Shown here piece by piece: positions 24,777 through 33,985 of a stretch of 38,010 bases of DNA (position 1 is its first letter; the number at the start of each line of letters is the position of its first letter). The notes beneath the pieces are model-generated. The model was not told the origin of the DNA. It searched no databases and worked only from the letters and a program-made list of their open reading frames with translations. This DNA comes from DATNFP01 sp035606335 (GTDB lineage Bacteria; Bacteroidota; Bacteroidia; Chitinophagales; Chitinophagaceae), in contig DATNFP010000183.1 of assembly GCA_035606335.1 (NCBI GenBank), positions 1-38,010 on the forward strand. Direction: 5' to 3'. Made by a program: the position numbers and the translations under genes.

Positions 24777-25859
24777 CTATTTTTTATTCAAAACCTGGTT
24801 ATACGCCGCCATTGTTTCTTTTGCTGCTTGTTCCCATGTATAATGTTTTAGAATGTATTCTCTGAAGTCATTGTTATATGGTGCATTAAATGCCTTATCT
24901 ACAGCGGCCTTTATAGAAGCTGTATCATCCGGATTGCAATACCATGCATTATCTCCAAAATAATCTCTTGTATCACCCATATCTGTCACTACAATATTAC
25001 ATCCCATTACCGCAGCTTCTAAAGAAGAAAGCCCCGTCGTTTCAAAATAGCTGGGAAGCACATGCACTTTTGCATTAGCATAGGCCGTATATAGTGCTTC
25101 ATCTTCCAGCCAATCCTTCACAAATATATTTGCTGCTGCCTCATGAACACATTGCTGATAGTAAACCATATTATTTGGTGAAGGCTTTCCATGAATAAAT
25201 ACCTGATACTGTGTGTTATTTAATGCACGTATTAATCCCAATTGATTTTTTCGGCTTTCTATTCTGCCCATACACAATACTGCATTTTTATATTCCGCAT
25301 TTACAGGATATTGTTTTTCTGTTAACCGCTTATCAATCCCATTAGGGACTATCCTATAGCTGCCCGTTACTTTGTATCTATCAGTTAGTCTCTTGTATTC
25401 GCTTTCTGAATTAGGCAATAAGCAGGATGCATTTTTTATTACATAGCGAATGGATTTGGTATGCCCCCACCATATGTATTGCTTGCTCACTATCTGCTCT
25501 CCATTTTTTATTGCCCTTGCCAACACTTTCAGATATTCAAGCGTCCCATCCGAAAATACTTTCTTCACCACACCTCTCAAGCCATATGTTTCACTTTTTA
25601 TGTTACCGTATTCTACAAATATGGTAGAAACCACATAAGGCTTCCTGGATGATTTTATATGTTTGATAATATCTGCAGGCCTTATTATATTGAAGAAATG
25701 CAGTAGGTCATATAGATTATAATCTATTTTTTGGTTACTGAGAAAAACATCTACACCAACTCCCATTTCACGTAAATACTGTGCGGTAAGTTCTATTTGT
25801 TTTGTATCTCCCCCGGCTGATGTATATAACGTAGCACGCGATATAAAGGCTACCTTCAT
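24777..25859 (-). CDS. Family 4 glycosyltransferase
   Basis: A 360-residue GT-B enzyme acting on the cytoplasmic side of the membrane in polysaccharide assembly. The N-terminal Gly-rich loop is RATLYTSAGGDTKQIEL (8-24). The donor-binding half has CMGRIESRKNQLGLI and the E-x7-E motif in YFETTGLSSLEAAVMGC. Acceptor and sugar unknown. Start ATG at 25859, 20 bases after the GT2 gene; fifth gene of the operon. Confidence 0.9.
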   Translation of the reverse strand: MKVAFISRATLYTSAGGDTKQIELTAQYLREMGVGVDVFLSNQKIDYNLYDLLHFFNIIRPADIIKHIKSSRKPYVVSTIFVEYGNIKSETYGLRGVVKKVFSDGTLEYLKVLARAIKNGEQIVSKQYIWWGHTKSIRYVIKNASCLLPNSESEYKRLTDRYKVTGSYRIVPNGIDKRLTEKQYPVNAEYKNAVLCMGRIESRKNQLGLIRALNNTQYQVFIHGKPSPNNMVYYQQCVHEAAANIFVKDWLEDEALYTAYANAKVHVLPSYFETTGLSSLEAAVMGCNIVVTDMGDTRDYFGDNAWYCNPDDTASIKAAVDKAFNAPYNNDFREYILKHYTWEQAAKETMAAYNQVLNKK

Positions 25860-25879
25860 ATTTACTTTTTAGTGAAAAA

Positions 25880-26836
25880 TTATTTTTTGAAGCTTCTGTA
25901 AATAGCCTCAATAAAACTCTGCGGTAAAAAAGATATCAAATATAGTAAGTATGGCTCTCTTTTGCCCGGCATAATAGATATTGCCTTGCGCAGGTGTTCA
26001 CGCGCTTTTACAGGTTGGTGCTGGTTCCATAAAAACTTTTTGCCTATCATACTATAATAAGCGGCATCTTTAAACTTTTTAAAATCCTGCTCTTTTAATA
26101 TTTCCCTTAGTTCCTCCTCATCCTTTTCATTTACATGGCCATTTCGTATGGAACGGTATTTGATTTCATTAAACCTGGAGCCACGCCATTTTTCATCTAT
26201 GGTTACCGATTCCGGGTTAAAACGGTGTTTGATCAATGGCTTTGAAAGATTAGCCACTTTCCCATGATCAAAAAAATGCGTCCAGAATAAGTGGTCTTCA
26301 AAATGTATCGCTCCCTTAGGATACCCTCCCAGTTTCATCGCAACGTCTTTTACAAACATTACGGTCGGATGATCGAATGGTATTTCATGACGTATCTTTT
26401 TATGAAGAGTATTTGTTTCATAAGCTGGTGGTTGCCATTCATAGAGGAAATGCCCCTCTTTGTCTATATAATCAGAAGCTCCACCCAGGAGTACATATCC
26501 GGGATGCGATTCAAAAAATTCATATTGAGCAGCCAGCCTGTCCGGATAGCAAATATCATCCGCATCAAATCTTGCTATGTATTTTCCCCTTGCCAGTTGC
26601 AATCCATAATTCAGCGCTCCAATTACACCCTTATTTTCTTGCGTATAGGATCTTATTCGCTTGTCCTCATACGATTTTATTATCCTTTCAGTATTGTCCG
26701 TAGAGCCATCATTTATAATAAGCAATTCAAACTCTGTAAATGTTTGGGACAAAACGCTGTCTATAGCCTGCCTTATATAATTTTCAGCATTGTATGCAGG
26801 CATCAATACAGTTATAATGGGTAACGATTCACTCAT
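25880..26836 (-). CDS. Family 2 glycosyltransferase
   Basis: A 318-residue GT-A enzyme. ITVLMPAYNAENYIRQAIDSV opens the domain in outline (8-28), NDGSTDNT gives the nucleotide-binding Asp, and ARFDADDICYPDRL holds the metal-binding DxD type motif (near 92-105). The C-terminal ~100 residues are helical and end in a basic patch (IYRSFKK), suggesting peripheral membrane contact. Start ATG at 26836 overlaps the stop of the Wzy-like gene by 4 bases (ATGA), indicating translational coupling. Confidence 0.92.
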   Translation of the reverse strand: MSESLPIITVLMPAYNAENYIRQAIDSVLSQTFTEFELLIINDGSTDNTERIIKSYEDKRIRSYTQENKGVIGALNYGLQLARGKYIARFDADDICYPDRLAAQYEFFESHPGYVLLGGASDYIDKEGHFLYEWQPPAYETNTLHKKIRHEIPFDHPTVMFVKDVAMKLGGYPKGAIHFEDHLFWTHFFDHGKVANLSKPLIKHRFNPESVTIDEKWRGSRFNEIKYRSIRNGHVNEKDEEELREILKEQDFKKFKDAAYYSMIGKKFLWNQHQPVKAREHLRKAISIMPGKREPYLLYLISFLPQSFIEAIYRSFKK

Positions 26837-28281
26837 TTCAATGCTAACCTTTCTTTATTGGCCATAATATCAATTTCCATCAGCAATTCATAAAATATCA
26901 TTACACACAAAGGTTCAAACATATAATCGAAAAAAGAAAACGCAATTATTAATAATGTGACCCAAAGACCATACGACCAATACTTTCTTTCTTTGAAATA
27001 ATATCCAAAATAAAAAAGAATAAATATCAATCCTCCTATTATACCGTATTCCCCCAATATCTGGCTGTAAATGCTGTTGGGCCAATTATTGGTTTGAGAT
27101 AAATACTCCGGTTTGTCAGACAGTCTCACAATATGTATCAATCTGTGATTCGCGGCATACAAAGGAGAACAATAAAATGGCAATACCTGTGTAAATATCC
27201 TGCTCGAATCCAGCCCAGACATTCTTTGTGCTGTAAGCGATGAAAAATTTGTAGTGCCTGCCCCTATAAGAAAGGATTTCACTGAATGTAGCAGGTAATC
27301 ATTTGTTTCAACTATGGATAGCTTTTTACCTTTAAAATGCTCTACATATCTCTTCGTCACGTCTTTTTTCCAGGCCCAATCACTTGAATCATTGATATAT
27401 ATGGTTTGCTTTAGTTTTTCTTTTTCATATCTATTATAATTAGTTTGGTTTGCCATGGCTGTATTTTTCATCATCAGCCTTTCAATAGTATATTTTATGT
27501 TTTCCGGCGATACAAGACCATAAAACACAATTGTACCGAGAAACAGAAAAAATATAAAAAATAAATTCCCCTTAGTTGGTAAGAAGTTTTTAATAAGTGA
27601 TGACTTACTGCTCCTGCCGTACCTTATGCCAAGCAACAATATACCTGCCAAAACAGCAAAAAATATTATTATCCCGGCATTCCCAAATACCAGTAACATA
27701 CTTGCAACCGAAACCGCTGTAAAAAGGATATTTTTCCTGAAAATAAAAAACATCGCAAGCAGTGCGCTCACCATTAAATTATTATACGCATTCCCCATAA
27801 AAATGCCATATATGTGATCCCCGGTCGACATCCCGTATGGAAAGCCAAGTCCTTTATATGGATTTAGCTTACCTGTCAATATCATTATCTGTATCAATTG
27901 ATAGACACAAGCGGCAAAATTGAGCAATGTAAATACCTGTAGTGTTCTGGATACTGTGCCCGTTCCATATTTTTCCAGGCTTAGTTTAAATTGATGATAT
28001 GCTAAAAAACATAACACCCAAAATAGATTCCCAATTGCAAAAGCAACTAAATATTTTTTTGAAAAATCCTGGTTTAAAAAAAGATTGACAAAGCTTATCA
28101 GTATGATGATCTGAAAAAATCTCGGGATCCTATTTAAACCAAATTTTAAATTTGGTCTGAGAATGTATATGGCAATGAGCGCAATTATTTTCAGGCTGAG
28201 TATCGCCTGGTTTGTAAATAATACCAGGAAGACCAATAGTAGCCAGTCTATATTTTTCTGATACTTTTTAGCAGGATTCAT
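26833..28281 (-). CDS. Wzy-like polysaccharide polymerase
   Basis: A polytopic membrane protein of about 482 residues with ten or more hydrophobic segments and a large polar loop around residues 280-405, between segments that end near FYGLVSPEN and resume at IYSQILGEYGIIGGLIFILF. This loop and the following Gly-rich helix are features of O-antigen polymerases and ligases. It would join repeat units on the periplasmic face. The ATG at 28281 (MNPAKKYQKN) is preferred; an ATG at 28293 (MVLP) is possible and overlaps the upstream gene by 26 bases. Sequence is divergent, as is usual for Wzy, so the call rests on topology and context. Confidence 0.75.
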   Translation of the reverse strand: MNPAKKYQKNIDWLLLVFLVLFTNQAILSLKIIALIAIYILRPNLKFGLNRIPRFFQIIILISFVNLFLNQDFSKKYLVAFAIGNLFWVLCFLAYHQFKLSLEKYGTGTVSRTLQVFTLLNFAACVYQLIQIMILTGKLNPYKGLGFPYGMSTGDHIYGIFMGNAYNNLMVSALLAMFFIFRKNILFTAVSVASMLLVFGNAGIIIFFAVLAGILLLGIRYGRSSKSSLIKNFLPTKGNLFFIFFLFLGTIVFYGLVSPENIKYTIERLMMKNTAMANQTNYNRYEKEKLKQTIYINDSSDWAWKKDVTKRYVEHFKGKKLSIVETNDYLLHSVKSFLIGAGTTNFSSLTAQRMSGLDSSRIFTQVLPFYCSPLYAANHRLIHIVRLSDKPEYLSQTNNWPNSIYSQILGEYGIIGGLIFILFYFGYYFKERKYWSYGLWVTLLIIAFSFFDYMFEPLCVMIFYELLMEIDIMANKERLALK

Positions 28282-29488
28282 AGGTAGTACCATTAATGAT
28301 AGATTTATAAAATAAAATAGTTTCTCGGGTCGTAACTTTTATATCAAATTTTTCTTTGGCAAGCCTGTAGCCATTCTCTCCTAATGTTTGCGCTTCATCA
28401 GTATGTTGCAATAAGTGTATAACTCTCTCTGCTATCTGCTCAGTATCATCAGGATCTATTATATAGCCGTTTACACCATCTGCCATCAGTTCCGGCCCTG
28501 CCGCGCGATTAGTATTTATCACAGCATCACTGCATAATATGGCTTCCAGCGCTGCAAGCCCAAAGCTTTCTACATACGATGGAAACACTGCAATGCTGGC
28601 CTCGGAAAGTTGCCTATACACTTCTTCTTTCGAAACGTGCCCTTTAAAAATCACACTGCCTTTTGCTCTCTCGTTCAGCCTCGATTTTACCCTCTCTATT
28701 GGCCCTTTGCCTAATATATATAGCTCTGCTTCAGGCATTTTTTCATTTATTATATTCCACGCTTCCATTAGTTTATAAATACCTTTGCTCTCTACCAGCG
28801 TACCTGTAAATATTACCCTACCCGGTATTTTAGATATACCTTTCACTGATATTCCTGTATTTATTCCGTTATACAGCACAGGTATCTTTTTGTTATAATC
28901 AAGATATTCAGCCGTTTTTTTTGCTGCGTATTTACTTACACTTACTACTGCTGTGGCTTGTTGCAGCAAATCGTGCTCCATTTTCCATATTTGCGCCGGT
29001 AGCTTATTTCCTGTTTCCTTTCTTATAAAAGTTGTTGAGCCATGCAGCTTCACAACTATCGGTACAGATAACTTAGGGAAAGGAGTATACTTGGTACAGT
29101 AAAGCATGTAATCATTAAAATCCGGCATCTCTACCAACTCTATATTATGCTCCTTGATAAGGCCTTCCAGGAAAGCGCGATATTTCTTTATGCTGCGGTT
29201 TATATCTTTTTGAAAGATACCCGACAGAAACATGACTTTATACGCCGCTCTTACCGTCAATGATTCTTTATCTGCTAATAACCTCGTATCTAATCCTCTC
29301 CTGAATCTATATACCTTTACTCCCATGTCCTCAAATTCATCTTTCTGCCCATATCCCCATTCATAAAATCCCGCTACTATCACTTTATGGCCTTGCTGCA
29401 CCATTTCACGTGCCAGTAGCTGAACAGCAGTGCCTATACCGCCATGCCTGCCCGGTGGGTATTCATCGCACAGGTATAAAATATTCAT
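28268..29488 (-). CDS. Family 4 glycosyltransferase
   Basis: A 406-residue GT-B enzyme. CDEYPPGRHGGIGTAVQLLA (8-27) is the N-terminal loop; KLHGSTTF and VSKYAAKKTAEYL follow; the donor half has FTGTLVESKGIYKLMEAW and the full GT4 E-x7-E motif in SYVESFGLAALEAIL (near 313-327), then GVNGYIIDPDD. Sugar unknown. Start ATG at 29488 overlaps the flippase stop by 4 bases (ATGA). Its 3' end overlaps the Wzy-like gene, so flippase, this gene and the polymerase are coupled. Confidence 0.93.
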   Translation of the reverse strand: MNILYLCDEYPPGRHGGIGTAVQLLAREMVQQGHKVIVAGFYEWGYGQKDEFEDMGVKVYRFRRGLDTRLLADKESLTVRAAYKVMFLSGIFQKDINRSIKKYRAFLEGLIKEHNIELVEMPDFNDYMLYCTKYTPFPKLSVPIVVKLHGSTTFIRKETGNKLPAQIWKMEHDLLQQATAVVSVSKYAAKKTAEYLDYNKKIPVLYNGINTGISVKGISKIPGRVIFTGTLVESKGIYKLMEAWNIINEKMPEAELYILGKGPIERVKSRLNERAKGSVIFKGHVSKEEVYRQLSEASIAVFPSYVESFGLAALEAILCSDAVINTNRAAGPELMADGVNGYIIDPDDTEQIAERVIHLLQHTDEAQTLGENGYRLAKEKFDIKVTTRETILFYKSIINGTTYESC

Positions 29489-30903
29489 TTCCTAAAATAC
29501 AGTTTCAACAATTGTAAATGCTTATTGCCAATTTGTTGCAATACTACTGATATTATGCTGTATAGAACAACTGCGATCACCAGTCGCACGATAATTATAT
29601 CACTAAGATAGATAGCAGCAATGTAGGCTGTCGTTGCAATTATTACAAAGCCAACAAATGACCGGTACGATAAAAGCATGATATCTTTTATCAGCCGGTA
29701 ATAGCCTATTACCTGGATGCTACTGCTTATCAGGAATGCTATTGCAGCTCCTATTCCCCCGTATATGGGTATCAGGATAAGGTTCAACACTATATTAGTG
29801 ATAGCTGTTATTACTGTTACCTTCGATACCGCTCTGTATTTTCTACCCGCAAACGATAATGTCCATAGCAGGTTGATAAAAAATTGCAAAGGGATACATA
29901 ACGACAAAATGAAGAATTCCACCGCATTCGAGCTTCCATATTTCCCATGGGTGATCCCCCCTATCCATCTTGCCCATACTATATTCAGGCACAAAGTCAT
30001 AAAAACGGCAAAAAACATCTCAAGAGCAAAGAGTTGATTAATGTGGTTTTTAGTAGTGTCACTTAGATTATTACCTGTAGCAAGCCGCCTGGCAAACTTC
30101 GGCAATATTATAGGAGCTATTATCAATATTGGTAGCCTGGCTATTTCATACGCGCGATATGCAAAACTATAATCTGCAGTTACTACTTTAGTGCTGATGA
30201 TCCCAAGCAGTATCCAGTCCATTCTCGAAAGACTGCTATCAAAGATCACTGCTATATATTGCGGTAAAGATTCCTGGAAAAGCTTTTTATAAGCGATAAA
30301 TTTAAAATACCATCTGAAATTGGTTTTAGCAGTTATATAGATTAATAAGGCTGTTAGCTCAAAAACTGCGCACCCAACCAGCACTAACGCCACACTTATG
30401 ATTGACAGTTTGTTACCGCGTATTAATAAAATTGTTATCAGGAGCTTGCAGATATTGCTGATAAGGGCAATAGCTCCAAATGGGCCAAATCTTTCCTTGG
30501 CATTCAGAAATTGCCTGAAAGGCACACTTATATATACTATAGCCTGTACGCTAAAAAACCATATCAGGTAGTGATAAGAACCATCCTTGTCCTTTAAGGC
30601 AATATTAATAAATAGTAGAAAGGAAAATGCTACTAACGAGGTGATGACTGCATGAAAAAGATAAGCTGCTGCAGCCCAGTCTGAGCTTTTAGATACTGCA
30701 ATTCTCCTCACCATTACTTGTTCCATGCCACAGCTAAGCATGGTAATAATGAACATAGATACAGCATTGGCCCAGCTTATAATGCCAAAGTCTTTCTTAT
30801 CCAGGTATACCGAAATGATATAAAAGAAAACGGTACCTAATATTTGAACGGATATAGCCTGAAGACTTGAAGAAAAAAACTTTTTTAAAAGACTATTTCT
30901 CAC
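29485..30903 (-). CDS. Oligosaccharide flippase (Wzx/PST family)
   Basis: A 472-residue polytopic membrane protein with about 12-14 hydrophobic segments, of the MOP superfamily that moves undecaprenyl-PP-linked repeat units across the inner membrane. The N-terminal region (FGIISWANAVSMFI and GMEQVMVRRIAVS) and the later IYGGIGAAIAFLISS are typical of PST/Wzx proteins. It is the first gene of the minus-strand operon. Its first codon appears to be GTG at 30903; I see no ATG upstream in frame within the 63-base divergent gap. Confidence 0.9.
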   Translation of the reverse strand: MRNSLLKKFFSSSLQAISVQILGTVFFYIISVYLDKKDFGIISWANAVSMFIITMLSCGMEQVMVRRIAVSKSSDWAAAAYLFHAVITSLVAFSFLLFINIALKDKDGSYHYLIWFFSVQAIVYISVPFRQFLNAKERFGPFGAIALISNICKLLITILLIRGNKLSIISVALVLVGCAVFELTALLIYITAKTNFRWYFKFIAYKKLFQESLPQYIAVIFDSSLSRMDWILLGIISTKVVTADYSFAYRAYEIARLPILIIAPIILPKFARRLATGNNLSDTTKNHINQLFALEMFFAVFMTLCLNIVWARWIGGITHGKYGSSNAVEFFILSLCIPLQFFINLLWTLSFAGRKYRAVSKVTVITAITNIVLNLILIPIYGGIGAAIAFLISSSIQVIGYYRLIKDIMLLSYRSFVGFVIIATTAYIAAIYLSDIIIVRLVIAVVLYSIISVVLQQIGNKHLQLLKLYFRK

Positions 30904-30932
30904 TAATGATGGATAACGCAGGTGGTAGCGGG

Positions 30933-30940
30933 TAAAGTTA
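30933..30940 (-). promoter_or_regulatory. Possible promoter of the minus-strand polysaccharide operon
   Basis: Read on the minus strand these bases give TAACTTTA, one mismatch from TAnnTTTG, with a TTG 21 bases upstream (near 30962-30964), which matches the Bacteroidota -33/-7 spacing. It would start transcription toward the flippase GTG at 30903 with a leader of about 20-25 bases. Confidence 0.35.
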
Positions 30941-30953
30941 CTATTAATTTAAT

Positions 30954-30961
30954 TAGATTTG
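30954..30961 (+). promoter_or_regulatory. Candidate -7 box (TAGATTTG) for the ligase/polymerase-like gene
   Basis: TAGATTTG is a full match to TAnnTTTG, but it ends only 5 bases before the ATG at 30967. If used, the transcript would be nearly leaderless. No -33 TTG was found at the right distance, so it may be a chance match. Confidence 0.3.
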
Positions 30962-30966
30962 CAAGC

Positions 30967-32250
30967 ATGGTAAAAGCAAGTTGGCTACAAAACTTATTGT
31001 ACTACCTCCTGTGCATTTTAGCTTTTACCATCCCGATGCCATTTATTTATAGCGCATTATCAATTATTGCTATCTCTTTCATTTGGCTGTTACAATTCAA
31101 TCTCAAAACTACTATTGCCAATCTAAAGCAAAGAAAAGAGCTATGGCCCTGGTTTATCTTTTTTATTCTTCATGCTATAAGCTACTTCTATAGCAATGAT
31201 AAACATCAGTCTTTATTCGATCTCCAGACAAAGCTAAGTTTTGTCATATTGCCCATTATCATAGGTGCAGGCATGACTCTTTCGAAAGAGTGGCTTGAAA
31301 AGATATTTTTGTTTTTTGTCTGCAGCCTTTCAATTCTATCTGTTTATTGCATCAGCAGGGCTATCACGATCTGGTTTCAAACTGGCCACACCGATCAGTT
31401 CTTTTATCATGCCCTGGTCCATGGCCTCGATGCAAATGCAGTATACCAATCATGGTATGCGCTGTTTTCTATTTCCATGCTTCTGTTTTTCCCCTGGCAC
31501 AATAGATTTCTGACAAAGCGTTGGCTGAAATATATATTACTTATCCTGCAAATAATATTTTTCATTCTTTTATCCTCACGAACGCTGATTGTCATTTTCT
31601 TGTTATTGGTCTTGCTTTACGTGAGGAAAATATTTATCACAAAAAAATTATCCGCCCTTCAGTTAACAACCACTATTGTAACCATTTGTCTCCTGGTGAC
31701 GAGCTTGTTTGCTACCCAAAACCCAATAAAAGAACGATATATAGAAATATTGAACAAAAATCTTCATGCAGCCTGGCTAAAGAACTATACTAATGATAAT
31801 AATGAGTTTAGCAATCTAACTCTCAGGATATTTCTATGGCGGGTAGCATTCGAGAACATTCAGGAGCATGATCTTTGGTGGGCTGGTTGCGGCAATGGTG
31901 ATGTGTCTGAATTGCAAAACAAAAAAATAGAGGCCTATGGTCTCGATCCTATCCGTAGGGGCGATTTACAAAATGTAAATCTGCATAATATGTGTTTTCA
32001 GTCGCTTATAATGCTTGGCATTCCCGGATTAACATGTTTTTTATTCATCATAATATTGCCATTCTTTTATTTAAAGCATATCAAATATAAATATTTATTT
32101 TTTATATTTAATTTTGTCTCTTTATTGTTCATGCTGCAGGAATCCGCATTCCAAACGCAGGCAGGCATTATATATTACACTTTTTTTTCGCAGGTATTTT
32201 GGTGTTTTTATTTTACAAATAAAGATTTTAATACTATAAAATCGACCTGA
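30967..32250 (+). CDS. O-antigen ligase/polymerase-like membrane protein
   Basis: A 427-residue polytopic membrane protein with about ten hydrophobic segments. A periplasmic loop around residues 250-345 contains NLTLRIFLWRVAFENI and the polar stretch before LHNMCFQSLIMLGIPGL, which fits the Wzy_C / O-antigen ligase pattern including the conserved His-Asn. FFYHALVHGLDANAVYQSWYALF is a segment seen in related Bacteroidota proteins. It could ligate the polymer to a lipid acceptor or act as a second polymerase. The ATG at 30967 is chosen over a GTG at 30922, which would add 15 residues into the promoter gap. It diverges from the flippase operon. Confidence 0.8.
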   Translation: MVKASWLQNLLYYLLCILAFTIPMPFIYSALSIIAISFIWLLQFNLKTTIANLKQRKELWPWFIFFILHAISYFYSNDKHQSLFDLQTKLSFVILPIIIGAGMTLSKEWLEKIFLFFVCSLSILSVYCISRAITIWFQTGHTDQFFYHALVHGLDANAVYQSWYALFSISMLLFFPWHNRFLTKRWLKYILLILQIIFFILLSSRTLIVIFLLLVLLYVRKIFITKKLSALQLTTTIVTICLLVTSLFATQNPIKERYIEILNKNLHAAWLKNYTNDNNEFSNLTLRIFLWRVAFENIQEHDLWWAGCGNGDVSELQNKKIEAYGLDPIRRGDLQNVNLHNMCFQSLIMLGIPGLTCFLFIIILPFFYLKHIKYKYLFFIFNFVSLLFMLQESAFQTQAGIIYYTFFSQVFWCFYFTNKDFNTIKST

Positions 32251-32274
32251 CCTCGAATTTTAAAAATTATTTAT

Positions 32275-32282
32275 CACCTTTG
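32275..32282 (+). promoter_or_regulatory. Possible -7 box (CACCTTTG) for the short sugar transferase
   Basis: CACCTTTG followed by CACC differs from TAnnTTTG only at the first base. It ends 64 bases before the ATG at 32347. No -33 TTG is evident. Confidence 0.25.
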
Positions 32283-32346
32283 CACCAATTTTTGACACGA
32301 TTTTTGCTGTAACTATATAAATCAAAAACCCATCTTTTTTTTTGTA

Positions 32347-33090
32347 ATGGAACAACCAATTATAATAAATATTCCAACGGAGAGAAGACAGCGGCCTGCC
32401 GCTCCTCTATCTGACATTACAGAAATCCGTGAAATGTTTTGGGAGATAAATCAAAGATACATGGTTTATCAGCCGCCAGCTTATTATTATACTATTAAGC
32501 GCACAATGGACCTTGTTATTTCTACATTGTTTATAATATTCGTTTTATCATGGTTGTTTCCGCTGATCGCATTGCTGATTAAGTTAACATCCAAAGGTCC
32601 GGTTCTATTTATACAAAAACGCACAGGCACAAAAGGCATTGAGTTCGATTGCTTTAAGTTTCGCACCATGTATGTAAATGATGATGCTGATACCAGGCAA
32701 GCCTCTGCCGATGACAAGCGTATTACACCTATTGGCAAATTCCTTCGTATTACCCACATTGATGAAACACCACAGTTTTTCAATGTATTATTGGGAGATA
32801 TGAGTATTGTTGGCCCTCGTCCACACATGTTGTATCACACTCGTTATTATGCACAGCGCATTCCATATTACAATCTTCGTCACGAAGCTCAACCCGGTAT
32901 GACCGGTATGGCGCAGATAAAAGGGTATATTGGTGAGATAAGCATGGAAAGAGAGCTGCGCAAACGCGTGCAATGGGATATTTATTATTTAAAGAATCGT
33001 AGCATTTTACTCGATGTAAAGATCCTGTTTACCACATTAATGCACGTTGGCGCAAAGGCTTTGCGTATGTTCTTCAGAAGGAAAGATTAA
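32347..33090 (+). CDS. Short-form polyprenyl-phosphate sugar phosphotransferase
   Basis: A 247-residue priming enzyme (bacterial sugar transferase family) that loads the first sugar-1-phosphate on undecaprenyl phosphate. After a ~50-residue N-terminal tail, KRTMDLVIST starts the re-entrant membrane helix (51-75); FDCFKFRTMY follows; the catalytic Asp-Glu is D139-E140 in HIDETPQFFNV, where the usual Leu after DE is Thr; GDMSIVGPRPH and QPGMTGMAQIKGY complete the domain. It lacks the N-terminal transmembrane and Rossmann regions of the long-form enzyme at 2472. Likely the initiating enzyme for the adjacent locus. Start ATG at 32347, 96 bases after the ligase-like gene. Confidence 0.92.
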   Translation: MEQPIIINIPTERRQRPAAPLSDITEIREMFWEINQRYMVYQPPAYYYTIKRTMDLVISTLFIIFVLSWLFPLIALLIKLTSKGPVLFIQKRTGTKGIEFDCFKFRTMYVNDDADTRQASADDKRITPIGKFLRITHIDETPQFFNVLLGDMSIVGPRPHMLYHTRYYAQRIPYYNLRHEAQPGMTGMAQIKGYIGEISMERELRKRVQWDIYYLKNRSILLDVKILFTTLMHVGAKALRMFFRRKD

Positions 33091-33109
33091 AACTTTTATT
33101 TTAATCTTT
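33082..33109 (+). terminator. AT-rich hairpin over the stop of the sugar transferase gene
   Basis: AAAGATTAAAA (33082-33092) and TTTTAATCTTT (33099-33109) are a perfect 11-bp inverted repeat with a 6-base loop. It contains the stop codon (33088-33090). The stem is AT-rich, so its strength as a terminator is uncertain. Confidence 0.4.
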
Positions 33110-33162
33110 TCATAACCCGGATTATCTTTTTTTTCCGTACTTTTTCCTTCTAAAAGAGTTCT

Positions 33163-33978
33163 ATGCCTGTTATTATCACCGCTACTGATTTCTCAGATGT
33201 TGCTGACAAAGCCGTTAATTACGCATGCAGGTTTGCAGGTGAGCATGGTGCTTCGGTCACAGTCTTGCATTCATACATAGTCCCTGTCACATTCAGCGAC
33301 ACCCCAATGCCTGCAATGCCCATAGAAGATGGCCGCCAGATTGCGGAAACCAGCATGAATACCTATATAAGCAAGCTGGTGGGCTCTTTTCCCGATATAG
33401 AAATTACAGGCAAAGTAATATACGGCGACATAATAGATACCCTTGAAGAATATACAGAGGAGGAAAAACCCTGGTTAATAATATTGGGCAATAATCAGGA
33501 AGATTCTTTGTGGCTCGGCAGCACAGTATTAAGCGCATTAAGACACCTTCATTATCCTGTAGTGGCCATTCCACCGGACGCAGTTTATAGACCGGTAAAA
33601 AAGATTTGTCTTGCCTGCGATTACACGCATATTACTTCCGCATTTCCAACGCAGCAGTTGTTAGACCTTGTTATAAATACAAAGGCTGAATTGCACGTAC
33701 TTAATATAAACTACACATCAGATGCCGATCCTGCTGTAAAACAGGAAAGTAAGGAATTGCACGCCTTACTAGACTCAGCACAGCCGGAATTTCATTTTGT
33801 TGATAACCCGAAGATTGATGAAGCGATACAGCAATTTGTAGAGTCTAATCACATGGACTGGCTGGTTGTAATTCCGCAAAAGCATTCGTTTTTCGATGGG
33901 CTGTTTCATAAAAGCCATACCAAGGCTATGATACAGATGAGTCACATCCCGCTAATTGCTTTACACAATAACGAATAA
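33163..33978 (+). CDS. Tandem universal stress protein (UspA family)
   Basis: A 271-residue protein with two Usp domains. The first runs to about residue 140 (IITATDFSDVADKAVNYACRF in outline at the start, LIILGNNQEDSLWLGSTVLSAL and HYPVVAIPP at the end); the second covers about 145-271 and is more degenerate, ending MSHIPLIALHNNE. The ATP-binding G-x2-G-x9-GS pattern is only partly kept, so nucleotide binding is uncertain. Start ATG at 33163. It meets the minus-strand gene ending at 33986 with 7 bases between stops. Confidence 0.85.
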   Translation: MPVIITATDFSDVADKAVNYACRFAGEHGASVTVLHSYIVPVTFSDTPMPAMPIEDGRQIAETSMNTYISKLVGSFPDIEITGKVIYGDIIDTLEEYTEEEKPWLIILGNNQEDSLWLGSTVLSALRHLHYPVVAIPPDAVYRPVKKICLACDYTHITSAFPTQQLLDLVINTKAELHVLNINYTSDADPAVKQESKELHALLDSAQPEFHFVDNPKIDEAIQQFVESNHMDWLVVIPQKHSFFDGLFHKSHTKAMIQMSHIPLIALHNNE

Positions 33979-33985
33979 GCTGTTT

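Noticed and set aside
26291..26824. 177-codon plus-strand open frame
   Set aside because: It is antisense to the well-supported GT2 gene, has no recognisable motif and no start context; it is a shadow frame.
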